Assembly: GCA_016742255.1 (NCBI GenBank)
Contig: JACVCB010000006.1
Location: 105,798-169,797 of the forward strand
DNA: 64,000 nt
From: Leptospira sp.
GTDB taxonomy: Bacteria > Spirochaetota > Leptospiria > Leptospirales > Leptospiraceae
Direction of reading: 5' to 3'
The translations under genes were made by a program, and so were the position numbers. The notes beneath the pieces are model-generated. The model worked only from the letters and a program-made list of their open reading frames with translations, was not told the DNA's origin and did not search any database. Below are positions 16,868-24,789 of this stretch, in pieces. The stretch's first letter is position 1, and each line of letters opens with the position of its first letter.

Positions 16868-18131
16868 ACGGAAAAACTCGGTTATAAATCTTTTCCGATG
16901 CACCTCTATTTTCTACAACAAAGTTTCGATTGATACTTCCCATCTTTTCCCTAAGTACGCTGTTTTTTGTCAGTTCATAAAAATGGGAACCAAAATCTGC
17001 TTCTGAAACCGTTTTGAAAAGACCACCTAATTCTTGCATAACGAGTGCTTCTGGTGCGTTTTGGATCCTTGGCCCTGTGATGATGGGAAGGCCCAAGGCA
17101 GCAGGTTCAATGGTATTGTGGATTCGGTTGTGAAATCCTCCACCAACGTAAGCAAAACTTGCATATCGATACGCAAACGCAAGTATCCCCAAAAGATCAA
17201 AAAATAAAAATTTAGGAAGTGGTTCATTTTCTTTTAATTCAGAAAAAATGGTGACTGACCCATAACGTTGCAGTTTAGCTTTCCATTCTAACATCCGTTT
17301 GGATTCCCATTGGTGTGGGAATATCCAATAGGAATGATTGTCTTTATGTGTTTCTAAATAGTTTAAAAAATATGACTCACAGATTGGATATGTGGAACCA
17401 AGGATCACTGGTTTATTTGTGATAAGATACTCTTTTTGTTTTTGCACAAAGTTTGTAAACATTGGATTTGGAGATTTTGTTTCCAATTTATTCCAAACCG
17501 ATTCAAACCTAGTGTCTCCTAAAACTAAAAAGTCAGAATTTGATGAGACCAAACCTTCAAATTCTTTTGCCATCAATTGGTGGCTTGGATAAATTCCAGA
17601 GAGGTATTGGAAGGAAGATTTGGTGAGAAGGCGAACCAAAGGATTTTTCCTGGAAGACTGGGATGACAGGCTTGCACAACAGAGGTAGGATTTTGTTCCA
17701 AACAGGTTTGCTTTTTTTAAAAGATTGGGCCATGTATCCCAAGCCATGATGAATAAAAATTTCGGTCGAAATTGTTTGAAGATTTTGTCATAAGCAAACG
17801 GTAAATCAAAAGGCAAATAAAAGTAACAGTTTGCCAATGGGTCCGTAAAAGCAGATTCTTTCACGGAAGAGGAAAACACGGATTGGATGATAAACACATC
17901 AGGCCGATGCCGGCGTATGGTTTCTGCTAATGCTTTTGCTTGGTCAAGTTCACCTACACTTGCTGAATGAAACCAAATTACAGTTTTACCATTGGGTTGA
18001 TTTTTGTACAAAGTTTCCAAAGAACGTTTCCGTTTGGAAATCTCAGTTCGGATTTTTTTTGAGAAGAGGGAAACGAATTTTAATAAGATCCAAATTTTGA
18101 ATAATAGAATGTTGTAAAAAAAATAAACCAT
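16854..18131 (-). CDS. waaA: 3-deoxy-D-manno-octulosonic acid (Kdo) transferase
   Basis: 425 residues, the same as E. coli WaaA. An N-terminal membrane-anchor helix (about 5-23) is followed by the GT30 acceptor-side domain, with the conserved WFHSASVGE motif whose Glu61 corresponds to the catalytic base. The C-terminal GT-B half binds CMP-Kdo (AYVGGGFHNRIHNTIEPAALGLPIITG). It adds Kdo to lipid A precursor at the inner membrane, the first core-sugar step of leptospiral LPS. Its neighbours are nadE downstream (overlap) and the FlaA-like gene upstream (adjacent with no gap). One or two Kdo additions cannot be judged from sequence. Confidence 0.9.
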   Translation of the reverse strand: MVYFFYNILLFKIWILLKFVSLFSKKIRTEISKRKRSLETLYKNQPNGKTVIWFHSASVGELDQAKALAETIRRHRPDVFIIQSVFSSSVKESAFTDPLANCYFYLPFDLPFAYDKIFKQFRPKFLFIMAWDTWPNLLKKANLFGTKSYLCCASLSSQSSRKNPLVRLLTKSSFQYLSGIYPSHQLMAKEFEGLVSSNSDFLVLGDTRFESVWNKLETKSPNPMFTNFVQKQKEYLITNKPVILGSTYPICESYFLNYLETHKDNHSYWIFPHQWESKRMLEWKAKLQRYGSVTIFSELKENEPLPKFLFFDLLGILAFAYRYASFAYVGGGFHNRIHNTIEPAALGLPIITGPRIQNAPEALVMQELGGLFKTVSEADFGSHFYELTKNSVLREKMGSINRNFVVENRGASEKIYNRVFPYDKI

Positions 18132-18881
18132 TTAGCGTTTGTTACCCCAAGTATCATTCACTTCCGAACCTGGATAACTAAAAGTACGTTTATCAATCAC
18201 AAAACAAAGATTATCAAAATACAAATGGAACTCACCTTTTTTTTGAGAAGCCAAACTTTTTAATCGGAAAGAAGCAAACGAGATAGGAAACGACATCGAT
18301 TGGATGAGCCTCGTATTTTCTTTTGGCAAAGTGATTTTAAATTCAAGCCTTCGCCAACCTACAAAATTGAGAGTTCCCAAATCAAAATACAAATCCTTTG
18401 ATTTTTTTTGTGAAAGGCCCATACTCAAATTGATATGATGACCTTCTGAATACACCCAAAGGATCCCTTGGATGGGCATCCCTAATGGGAGTAGGACTGG
18501 TTCTTTGGGTCTGATTTCCCAATGATCAAGTCTTGGGTTTTCTACATAACTTTGTAATAGGAAACTGGTTTGGTTTTGTAAGTTGGGATAACCTGATTCT
18601 TTTAGTAATTTTGTTTCTTCTAAAAACGCATCTGATTTGGCAACGGAGGCGGCAAATTGTGTTTCAGCCAAAAAGGAATCCACACGGTAAAAATCCCATG
18701 GCCTTTCACCTTCAAAGTCTTCGACAAGGTAGAGTAGGTAATGAGTGTCCATTGCCAAAGCTGATTTTAAAATCTGGACGCGGCCAAGTTCGTCTGGGTC
18801 ATGGGGTCTCGGAAGAGACAGAAGACTGACAAAACTCAGTAAGAAACCTAGAAAGAATGTGATTTTTTTTATGATCTGCAT
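18132..18881 (-). CDS. FlaA-family-like exported protein
   Basis: 249 residues with a signal peptide (about 1-22, core FFLGFLLSFVSLLSL). The C-terminal half carries the FlaA pattern: a strand like HHINLSMGL, then DLGTLNFVGWRRLEFKITLP, then FRLKSLASQKKGEFHLYFDNLCF. FlaA proteins coat the periplasmic flagellar filament of spirochaetes and help set its curvature. The early segment LYLVEDFEGERPWDF resembles the FlaA opening. The sequence is divergent from what I recall of FlaA1/FlaA2, so it may be a third paralogue or an associated protein. It directly precedes waaA on the same strand. Confidence 0.6.
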   Translation of the reverse strand: MQIIKKITFFLGFLLSFVSLLSLPRPHDPDELGRVQILKSALAMDTHYLLYLVEDFEGERPWDFYRVDSFLAETQFAASVAKSDAFLEETKLLKESGYPNLQNQTSFLLQSYVENPRLDHWEIRPKEPVLLPLGMPIQGILWVYSEGHHINLSMGLSQKKSKDLYFDLGTLNFVGWRRLEFKITLPKENTRLIQSMSFPISFASFRLKSLASQKKGEFHLYFDNLCFVIDKRTFSYPGSEVNDTWGNKR

Positions 18882-18950
18882 GATTTCTCACTTTTCGAAA
18901 GCGCAAAAACGTGTACTCTATCCGTATCAAAGGAAAGGAATCCGCACGTC

Positions 18951-19760
18951 ATGGGCCGCCGCGACAATTTGAAAATACTCACAACTGCCATTCTAGTGGT
19001 CCTACTTCTTTCATCGTTCATTTTCGCATTTATCTATAGGAATGAAATTTACCAAAAGCTCCAAACCATCGGAAAAAACAAAGAAGTTGAGATGGTGGAC
19101 CGAGAAATCTCCAAAGCACCCGATTCCATGACTCCTCCGAAGGATCTTATGGACGAGTCGAATGCGAGAGAAACGAGTGAAGACCGGTCGAAACTCCCTG
19201 ACCTTCCTAGTTTGGAAGATATGGAACCAGATTCGGAAAGGCCTAGGTCAGTCTCTGTTGCAAACGGTGCCAAAACAAGAGAAACAAAAGACAGTGGTTC
19301 TCGGTTACAAGAAAAACTAGACCAAGTCGAAGAACAAATTTCTCCCAAAGAAACCAAAGAATCACCAAAGCCAAAAACAAAGGAAGTTGTGAAAAAACAA
19401 TCTTTGGATGAAACAACACAAGTCACTTCCAAAAACAAAGAAGAGTTGAGTTCGGAACCTAAAACAACGGTTGAAAAATCAAAACAAGGAAAACTTGTCA
19501 AAGAAACTTCCACTGTTAGTCCAAAGTCGAAACGTAAAAAAACAAATTCCAAACTCAGTCATAAATCACAATCCACAACTTACAAAGAAACGAGTGTGAG
19601 TAAAAAGACATCATCCAAACAATCTGGGAATTCGTCTTCCTTAGAAGTGCGGATGAAAGAAGTGGAACAAAAACTAAACTCTTCCAATGATCGAAATGAA
19701 AAACGATTTTTGGAGATTGAACGTAGAATCGATTCCTTAGAAAAAGCTTTAGCCAAGTAA
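18951..19760 (+). CDS. Membrane-anchored Lys/Ser/Glu-rich coiled-coil protein
   Basis: 269 residues. One TM helix near the N-terminus (about residues 10-27, LTTAILVVLLLSSFIFAF). A long disordered stretch (about 45-225) is dominated by Lys, Glu, Ser and Thr. The last 40 residues form a probable coiled coil (EVRMKEVEQKL and RFLEIERRIDSLEKALAK). No catalytic domain is seen. It could tether a partner across the periplasm or act as a cell-wall-spanning linker. yggS starts two bases after its stop, so it leads a three-gene operon with yggS and proC. Confidence 0.65.
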   Translation: MGRRDNLKILTTAILVVLLLSSFIFAFIYRNEIYQKLQTIGKNKEVEMVDREISKAPDSMTPPKDLMDESNARETSEDRSKLPDLPSLEDMEPDSERPRSVSVANGAKTRETKDSGSRLQEKLDQVEEQISPKETKESPKPKTKEVVKKQSLDETTQVTSKNKEELSSEPKTTVEKSKQGKLVKETSTVSPKSKRKKTNSKLSHKSQSTTYKETSVSKKTSSKQSGNSSSLEVRMKEVEQKLNSSNDRNEKRFLEIERRIDSLEKALAK

Positions 19761-19762
19761 TC

Positions 19763-20461
19763 GTGTCAGATTACATCTCAGTTTACCAGTCCATCCAAAA
19801 CGAAATGAATTCCCTTTCCAAAGGGAATCCTCCAACTCTCATCGCAGTTTCCAAAACCAAACCCTATGAAGTGGTGAAGGAAGCTTACCTCCAAGGGATT
19901 CGAGAATTTGGAGAAAATTACATCCCAGAAGCCATTGATAAGTTCACTCGATTGAGAGAGGAATTTCCAGAGTCAGAATCAAGTGTACATGTCCATCACA
20001 TTGGACCGGTCCAATCTGGAACCTTACGTAAGTTATTTGGTATTTTTTCTTATACACATGGTGTGGGATCTTTTTCTAGCCTTGGTGAACTTTTAAAACG
20101 AGCTGAAAAAGAAAAAAAGAAAATACGTTATTTTTTACAAACAAACCTGACGAATGAACATAGCAAACATGGTTTTAGTTTAGAAACGATTCTAACAAAC
20201 AAAGATGAGTTAAACAAATACCAGAACGAGTATTGTATTTGGGAAGGGTTTATGGGAATGGGACCTTCTTCGGGAGATCCCATTCAAACAAAAGAGGTTT
20301 TTACAAAATTGGCTCAGTTCCGTGAAGAACATTTTCCAGAACAAAAACTTTCGATGGGTATGAGTGGGGATTATGTGTTAGCAGTGGAACTTGGATCAAA
20401 CTTTGTTCGGATTGGATCAAAAATATTTGGAGAAAGGGATTATGGCACACACTCCGTTTAA
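19763..20461 (+). CDS. yggS: YggS/PLPBP-family PLP homeostasis protein
   Basis: 232 residues starting with GTG. Single-domain alanine-racemase-like barrel with LIAVSKTKP (PLP-binding Lys31), EFGENYIPEA, HHIGPVQSG and the C-terminal LSMGMSGDY and EVRIGSKIFGERDY-like end (FVRIGSKIFGERDY). These proteins bind pyridoxal phosphate without known catalysis and buffer cellular PLP and amino acid pools. It pairs with proC in many bacteria, as here, where the proC ATG overlaps its end by 20 bases. Confidence 0.92.
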   Translation: MSDYISVYQSIQNEMNSLSKGNPPTLIAVSKTKPYEVVKEAYLQGIREFGENYIPEAIDKFTRLREEFPESESSVHVHHIGPVQSGTLRKLFGIFSYTHGVGSFSSLGELLKRAEKEKKKIRYFLQTNLTNEHSKHGFSLETILTNKDELNKYQNEYCIWEGFMGMGPSSGDPIQTKEVFTKLAQFREEHFPEQKLSMGMSGDYVLAVELGSNFVRIGSKIFGERDYGTHSV

Positions 20462-21233
20462 AACAGTTGGGATGGTTGGACTTGGGAAAATGGGAGGGGC
20501 CATTGCCAAAGCACTTGTGGCCCAAGGTACAAAACTTTTCGCGTTTGATCCCAACCTAAAACAATCTCCTATCGAAGGTGTTAGTTTGGTTTCTACCTTG
20601 GATGCATTAGAAAAGGAAGCTGGTTTGTTTGTGATCGCAGTGAAACCAAATCTTGTGGAACCAGTCCTTGGAGAATTTACGAAACCGGCGATTTTTGTTT
20701 CCATTGCAGCTGGTATTTCCTATGGACAGTTGGTGAATGCCGCTCCAATGGGATCCATCTGCGTAAGAGTGATGCCGAATTTACCACTCGTGTCCAATCG
20801 AGGTGCGATGGGGTATTATTGTGAGGACGAAGCTGTGTCCCATACCGAACGACTTTTTTATGGGATGGGGGAAACAATCCGTATTAGTAAGGAATCCCTA
20901 ATGGATGCGGTCACTGGATTGTCAGGGTCTGGTCCTGCCTATGTGCTCACGTTTTTACAAGCGATGGCTGAAGCAGGGTTACAAGAAGGGCTTAGTTATG
21001 AGGAATCCTTAGGTCTTGCGATGGAGACGATGGAAGGAACTCTTGTGTATTTCCGTGAGTTACGTTCCAAAGACCACACCCTCCATCCAATGGAAGTGCG
21101 CAATTGGGTGACTTCCCCTGGAGGGACTACCATTCATGGACTGGATGCTTTGGAACGAGGCGGTTTTTCTACCGCAGTTCGGGATGCTGTTCGGAGAGCA
21201 ACAGAGAGAAGTAAAGAATTGGGAAAGGGATAA
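20442..21233 (+). CDS. proC: Pyrroline-5-carboxylate reductase
   Basis: 263 residues from the ATG at 20442, which has AGAAAGGG just upstream. A longer frame beginning at 20391 adds only residues read out of frame from yggS. The N-terminal Rossmann fold has VGLGKMGGAIAKAL, and the C-terminal helical dimerisation domain holds the signatures LSGSGPAYV and SPGGTTIHGLDALERGGFSTAVRDAV. It reduces pyrroline-5-carboxylate to proline with NAD(P)H, the last step of proline synthesis. Confidence 0.94.
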   Translation: MAHTPFKTVGMVGLGKMGGAIAKALVAQGTKLFAFDPNLKQSPIEGVSLVSTLDALEKEAGLFVIAVKPNLVEPVLGEFTKPAIFVSIAAGISYGQLVNAAPMGSICVRVMPNLPLVSNRGAMGYYCEDEAVSHTERLFYGMGETIRISKESLMDAVTGLSGSGPAYVLTFLQAMAEAGLQEGLSYEESLGLAMETMEGTLVYFRELRSKDHTLHPMEVRNWVTSPGGTTIHGLDALERGGFSTAVRDAVRRATERSKELGKG

Positions 21234-21239
21234 TAACGG

Positions 21240-21314
<75 letters not shown>

Positions 21315-21322
21315 ATACGACC

Positions 21323-21350
21323 ATTATTTTTAAGATTCGTTTATTGTCAA
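21323..21350 (-). promoter_or_regulatory. Promoter of the initiator tRNA gene
   Basis: On the minus strand a perfect TTGACA (21350-21345) is followed after 16 bases by AATAAT (21328-21323, five of six consensus bases). Ten bases then separate the -10 box from the mature tRNA 5' end (21312), which leaves a leader of only a few nucleotides. Confidence 0.75.
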
Positions 21351-21479
21351 CAAAATGAATAAAGAAACTTTCCTTTTCAATCCCCAGCTTAAATTTATCG
21401 ATTTCCGCATAAATCTTACTTTACAGGTGTCAAATAGAACGAATGATTCCTATCTTATATAGAATTCTGGCGGTGCGTT

Positions 21480-22541
21480 TTGTCTTTTAAAGAAAACACT
21501 GATATCGTTTTTGAGCATTACGAAAAAAAAATCTACGACCAAAAACAACTACTGGAAATCTCCCGTGCATTAAATTCCACGTTAGACTATAAGTATTTAA
21601 TTGATGCAATTCTTAACATCTGTTTGGCGCAGTTGCAGACCCTGCATGCTGCCATGTACCTTGAGCCAGAAATTGACCTAGGAATTTTTAAATTAGAACC
21701 CCAATCCATCAAAGGATTTGAGTTAAGCCCAGACGAACAAAACTACGAAATCAAAATCGATAGCCCACTCATCCATTATTTTGAAGAAAAACCGAAGGCC
21801 ATCACAATGGACCAAATCCTACAAATGGAAGTCCTAAACAAAATTCCTGATATTGTGTACCTTCGCAAAATGGGAGCAGAAATCCTTGTCCCTCTAAATG
21901 CAAAGGGTAAGGTCAATGGATTACTTGTCCTTGGGGACAAGATGACTTCCGAAGAATTTTTGGAAGATGAAAAAGAATTTATGACAACCCTTGCCAACCT
22001 TGCAGGGATTGCCGTGGACAATGCAAGACTCTATGAACTTGCCACAGTGGATATGATGACGGGTTTAAAAATCCATCACTACTTCCAAACCAAACTCAAA
22101 GAAGAAATGGAACGTTGCCGTAAAAAAGGTACCAAATTATCGCTTTTATTTACCGATGTGGACAAATTCAAAACGTTCAATGATACCTATGGCCACCAAG
22201 CTGGGGATGTTGTCCTCATCGAAGTGGCAAAACAACTCATTGGGAAAGCACAGCGCCACCATATCCCTGCGCGGTATGGCGGGGAAGAGTTTTGCCTTGT
22301 GATGCCTGGTGCCACAGAAGAGGAAGCGATTGCCAAAGGCGAAGAGATCCGTAAAGCAGTGGAAGAGATGGTGGTCAAAAATCCAAATGATGGTTCTGAC
22401 TTAAAAGTCACACTCTCCGTTGGAGTTTCTAGTTTTCGTGCGACTGACAGAAACAATAAAGACCTCATTGAACGTGCGGACAAAGCCCTGTACCAAGCTA
22501 AACATTCTGGTCGAAACCGCACAATTTGTTATAAAGATTAG
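21480..22541 (+). CDS. GAF-like sensor with GGDEF diguanylate cyclase domain
   Basis: 353 residues starting with TTG; no better start is visible before residue 59. The N-terminal part (about 20-185) looks like a GAF domain (QLLEISRALNSTLDYKYLI, then LVPLNAKGKVNGLLVLGDK and LANLAGIAVDNARLYELA). It is followed by a complete GGDEF domain with LFTDVDKFKTFNDTYGH and the active-site loop RYGGEEF. The inhibitory I-site (RxxD nine bases of protein chain before GGEEF) is replaced by QRHH, so product inhibition through that site is not expected. It would make cyclic di-GMP in response to a cytoplasmic ligand. Monocistronic or leading the short gene at 22564. Confidence 0.9.
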   Translation: MSFKENTDIVFEHYEKKIYDQKQLLEISRALNSTLDYKYLIDAILNICLAQLQTLHAAMYLEPEIDLGIFKLEPQSIKGFELSPDEQNYEIKIDSPLIHYFEEKPKAITMDQILQMEVLNKIPDIVYLRKMGAEILVPLNAKGKVNGLLVLGDKMTSEEFLEDEKEFMTTLANLAGIAVDNARLYELATVDMMTGLKIHHYFQTKLKEEMERCRKKGTKLSLLFTDVDKFKTFNDTYGHQAGDVVLIEVAKQLIGKAQRHHIPARYGGEEFCLVMPGATEEEAIAKGEEIRKAVEEMVVKNPNDGSDLKVTLSVGVSSFRATDRNNKDLIERADKALYQAKHSGRNRTICYKD

Positions 22542-22563
22542 GAAAATAGCCGATGGGTAGAGT

Positions 22564-22791
22564 ATGGCAGAACCTGCATACCTACTCAAAGACCTTTCTC
22601 CTTCTGTTCCTTCAGATGTGTACGAATCCATCCGTAACCGTGCCCTCGGGTTGTCTTCCTTCAATTTCCAACCTTACTCTTGTTTCATTGAATACAAAAC
22701 AAAAGATGCAAACACAGGGATTGAATATAGAGATTGTACGGTAGATTATTCCAGATGCCCACATTCTCGTTGTATCAAAAAATTGGTTTAG
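22564..22791 (+). CDS. Small Cys-containing protein of unknown function
   Basis: 75 residues: MAEPAYLLKDLSPSVP, then VYESIRNRALGL, and a C-terminal part with four cysteines spaced as C-x17-C-x6-C-x4-C (including DCTVDYSRCPHSRC). This could bind a metal or form disulfides. No signal peptide or TM. It starts 22 bases after the GGDEF gene and its end overlaps the aspartic protease gene by 37 bases, which argues that it is a real gene. I do not recognise the family. Confidence 0.6.
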   Translation: MAEPAYLLKDLSPSVPSDVYESIRNRALGLSSFNFQPYSCFIEYKTKDANTGIEYRDCTVDYSRCPHSRCIKKLV

Positions 22792-23645
22792 TCTCTCTTA
22801 GCATCTGTTTGTGGGTGTGTCTGCCAACCCCCACAAAAAAAGAATTCAAAACATCAGAAACGATTCCTTCTCCTTTTCGTTTTCCTCGAAGCCTTCCTCC
22901 GCATACCAAAATACAAGTGTTAGATACTGGGATTTCCCTTTTACTCCTTGGGTTCCAATCAGGGAATGAAACCTTTTCTTTTTTATGGGATACAGGTTCT
23001 AATATCAGTTTTTATGAAGGATCAGATTCTGCCATTTCCAAAGAATTCCAAATTGGTGGACAAGTTGTGACGATCCGAAGGGGAGAGGGGATTTTACCCA
23101 AAGGTATCCAAGGACTTGTGGGCCTTGATTTTTTCCGAGGGACTTGTATCTTTTGGGACCAAAGAGAATTGTATTGGTTTTCGGAAAATTCACCTTTTTG
23201 TGTCCACCCTGATGCATACCTCAGCACCCAATTGAAAATCCTTGTGACCAAACAGAAAGGAGAACATACATTTGTATCCTTTGAATACCCAAAATCCTTC
23301 CAATCCTTTGCCCACATCGATACAGGTGCTTCTCTTAGTCTCTTACCAAAAGGAGGGGACGATGAGTTTTTAGGGGAAAGGAGGGTCTTTCGGCCAGGGA
23401 ATTCCATTCTCATCATGAACCACTGGAGGTCCATGGAACCACTGACTCTGATTGCCAAATCAGGATTTCGGGAAGATTACCAGAACGTAGAGTTTCTAAC
23501 AGGAATTTCACTTGAGAATTTCCATTTATCAGGGGACAAGGATAAGGAAGAGGGTTGGGTGATTGGGCTTAGTATTTTGAGGACTCGTCCTCTGTTTTGG
23601 GATTTTTCTCGGAACCGTATTGGGATCATCCACCAAGAGAACTAA
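22755..23645 (+). CDS. Exported aspartic protease with two DTG motifs
   Basis: 296 residues from the ATG at 22755 (a TTG at 22734 gives a longer form). The N-terminus is hydrophobic (about residues 10-24) and looks like a signal or anchor. Two active-site loops are present: WDTGSN with Asp79 and IDTGAS with Asp189. Each is followed by its hydrophobic-hydrophobic-Gly element (GLVGLDFF at 120-127, VIGLSIL at 269-275). This is the layout of a bilobal pepsin-like enzyme within one chain, although each half also resembles a retropepsin-like unit. It likely cleaves proteins or peptides in the envelope. mnmA starts one base after its stop. Confidence 0.78.
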   Translation: MPTFSLYQKIGLVSLSICLWVCLPTPTKKEFKTSETIPSPFRFPRSLPPHTKIQVLDTGISLLLLGFQSGNETFSFLWDTGSNISFYEGSDSAISKEFQIGGQVVTIRRGEGILPKGIQGLVGLDFFRGTCIFWDQRELYWFSENSPFCVHPDAYLSTQLKILVTKQKGEHTFVSFEYPKSFQSFAHIDTGASLSLLPKGGDDEFLGERRVFRPGNSILIMNHWRSMEPLTLIAKSGFREDYQNVEFLTGISLENFHLSGDKDKEEGWVIGLSILRTRPLFWDFSRNRIGIIHQEN

Positions 23646-23646
23646 G

Positions 23647-24789
23647 GTGAAAGAAAAAGAAAAAATCATAGTGGCGATGAGTGGTGGCGTAGACAGTGCT
23701 GTTGCAGCAGGCCTTCTCATGGAAGAAGGTTACGATGTCATTGGTGTCAACCTTAGGACTTGGGAATACGAAGCACCTGCTTGTGATACCACTAAAAAAT
23801 CCTGTTGTTCCCCAGAAGATATTCGGGATGCCCGTGATGTAGGTCTTTCTTTAAACATTCCGTTTTACGTCATCAAAATGGAAAAGGTATTTGGAGAACG
23901 AGTGATCGATCGTTTTATCAGCGATTATAAAGATGGACGAACACCAAATCCTTGTGTAGAGTGTAACACCTTTGTGAAGTTTGGTGCTTTGTTTGAACAA
24001 GCCAAAAAATTAGGAATTGATAAAATCGCCACTGGCCATTATGCACGAGTGATTGAAGTGGATGGTAGGTATGCCATTCGGAATGCAGTTGATATGAAGA
24101 AAAACCAAACGTACTATTTGTACGGTTTGTCCCAAGAAAATATCAAAAATACAGTTTTCCCTTTAGGTGAGATGGACAAGGCACAAGTCCGAGAAATCGC
24201 CAAACGTATGGGGCTGCCCGTTGCCGAAAAACCAGAGTCACAAGAAATTTGTTTTATCCCAGAAAACGATTATAGGTCTTTCCTTAAAAAAAAGGGAATT
24301 CAGTTTACCCCAGGATTTTTTAAATTAGCTTCCGGCCAAATCATTGGCAAACACCAAGGAAAGGAAGGTTTCACCATTGGCCAAAGAAAAGGCCTTGGGA
24401 TCGCTTGGAAAAATCCACTCTATGTTCTTTCCATTGAAGATGATGGAACTGTTATATTAGGAGAGGAAGAAGAAACTGTTTCTGAATCTTTTGTCTTGGA
24501 AGAAATCACCTACCAAGCATTAGCGCCTCTGTCTCCAGGACAATCTCTTGAGATGAAGGTACAAATTCGGTATAGAAGTGCACCTGTTCATTGTAAGGTG
24601 ACTTCACTTGGTTATACTTGGAAAGTTGAATTTTTAGAAGACGTAAAAAGTGTAACACCTGGTCAGTCCGCAACGTTTTATCCAACAAACGGAGATTATC
24701 TTTATGCCGGTGGAATCATCCAAAAAGGTTCCATCACACGTAAAGTGAAATCAAACATCGAAGTTTCTAGGGAGAGTGTTCCCATTTGA
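23647..24789 (+). CDS. mnmA: tRNA-specific 2-thiouridylase MnmA
   Basis: 380 residues from the GTG at 23647 (a TTG at 23620 would overlap the upstream gene). The PP-loop AMSGGVDSAVAAGLL comes first, then the catalytic cysteine motif NPCVECN (about residue 100), TGHYARV, and the partner cysteine in QEICFIPE (about residue 200). C-terminal OB-like domains follow (GFTIGQRKGLGIAW). It makes the 2-thio group of U34 in Lys, Glu and Gln tRNAs. Its TGA overlaps the TTG start of the fusion gene. Confidence 0.94.
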   Translation: MKEKEKIIVAMSGGVDSAVAAGLLMEEGYDVIGVNLRTWEYEAPACDTTKKSCCSPEDIRDARDVGLSLNIPFYVIKMEKVFGERVIDRFISDYKDGRTPNPCVECNTFVKFGALFEQAKKLGIDKIATGHYARVIEVDGRYAIRNAVDMKKNQTYYLYGLSQENIKNTVFPLGEMDKAQVREIAKRMGLPVAEKPESQEICFIPENDYRSFLKKKGIQFTPGFFKLASGQIIGKHQGKEGFTIGQRKGLGIAWKNPLYVLSIEDDGTVILGEEEETVSESFVLEEITYQALAPLSPGQSLEMKVQIRYRSAPVHCKVTSLGYTWKVEFLEDVKSVTPGQSATFYPTNGDYLYAGGIIQKGSITRKVKSNIEVSRESVPI

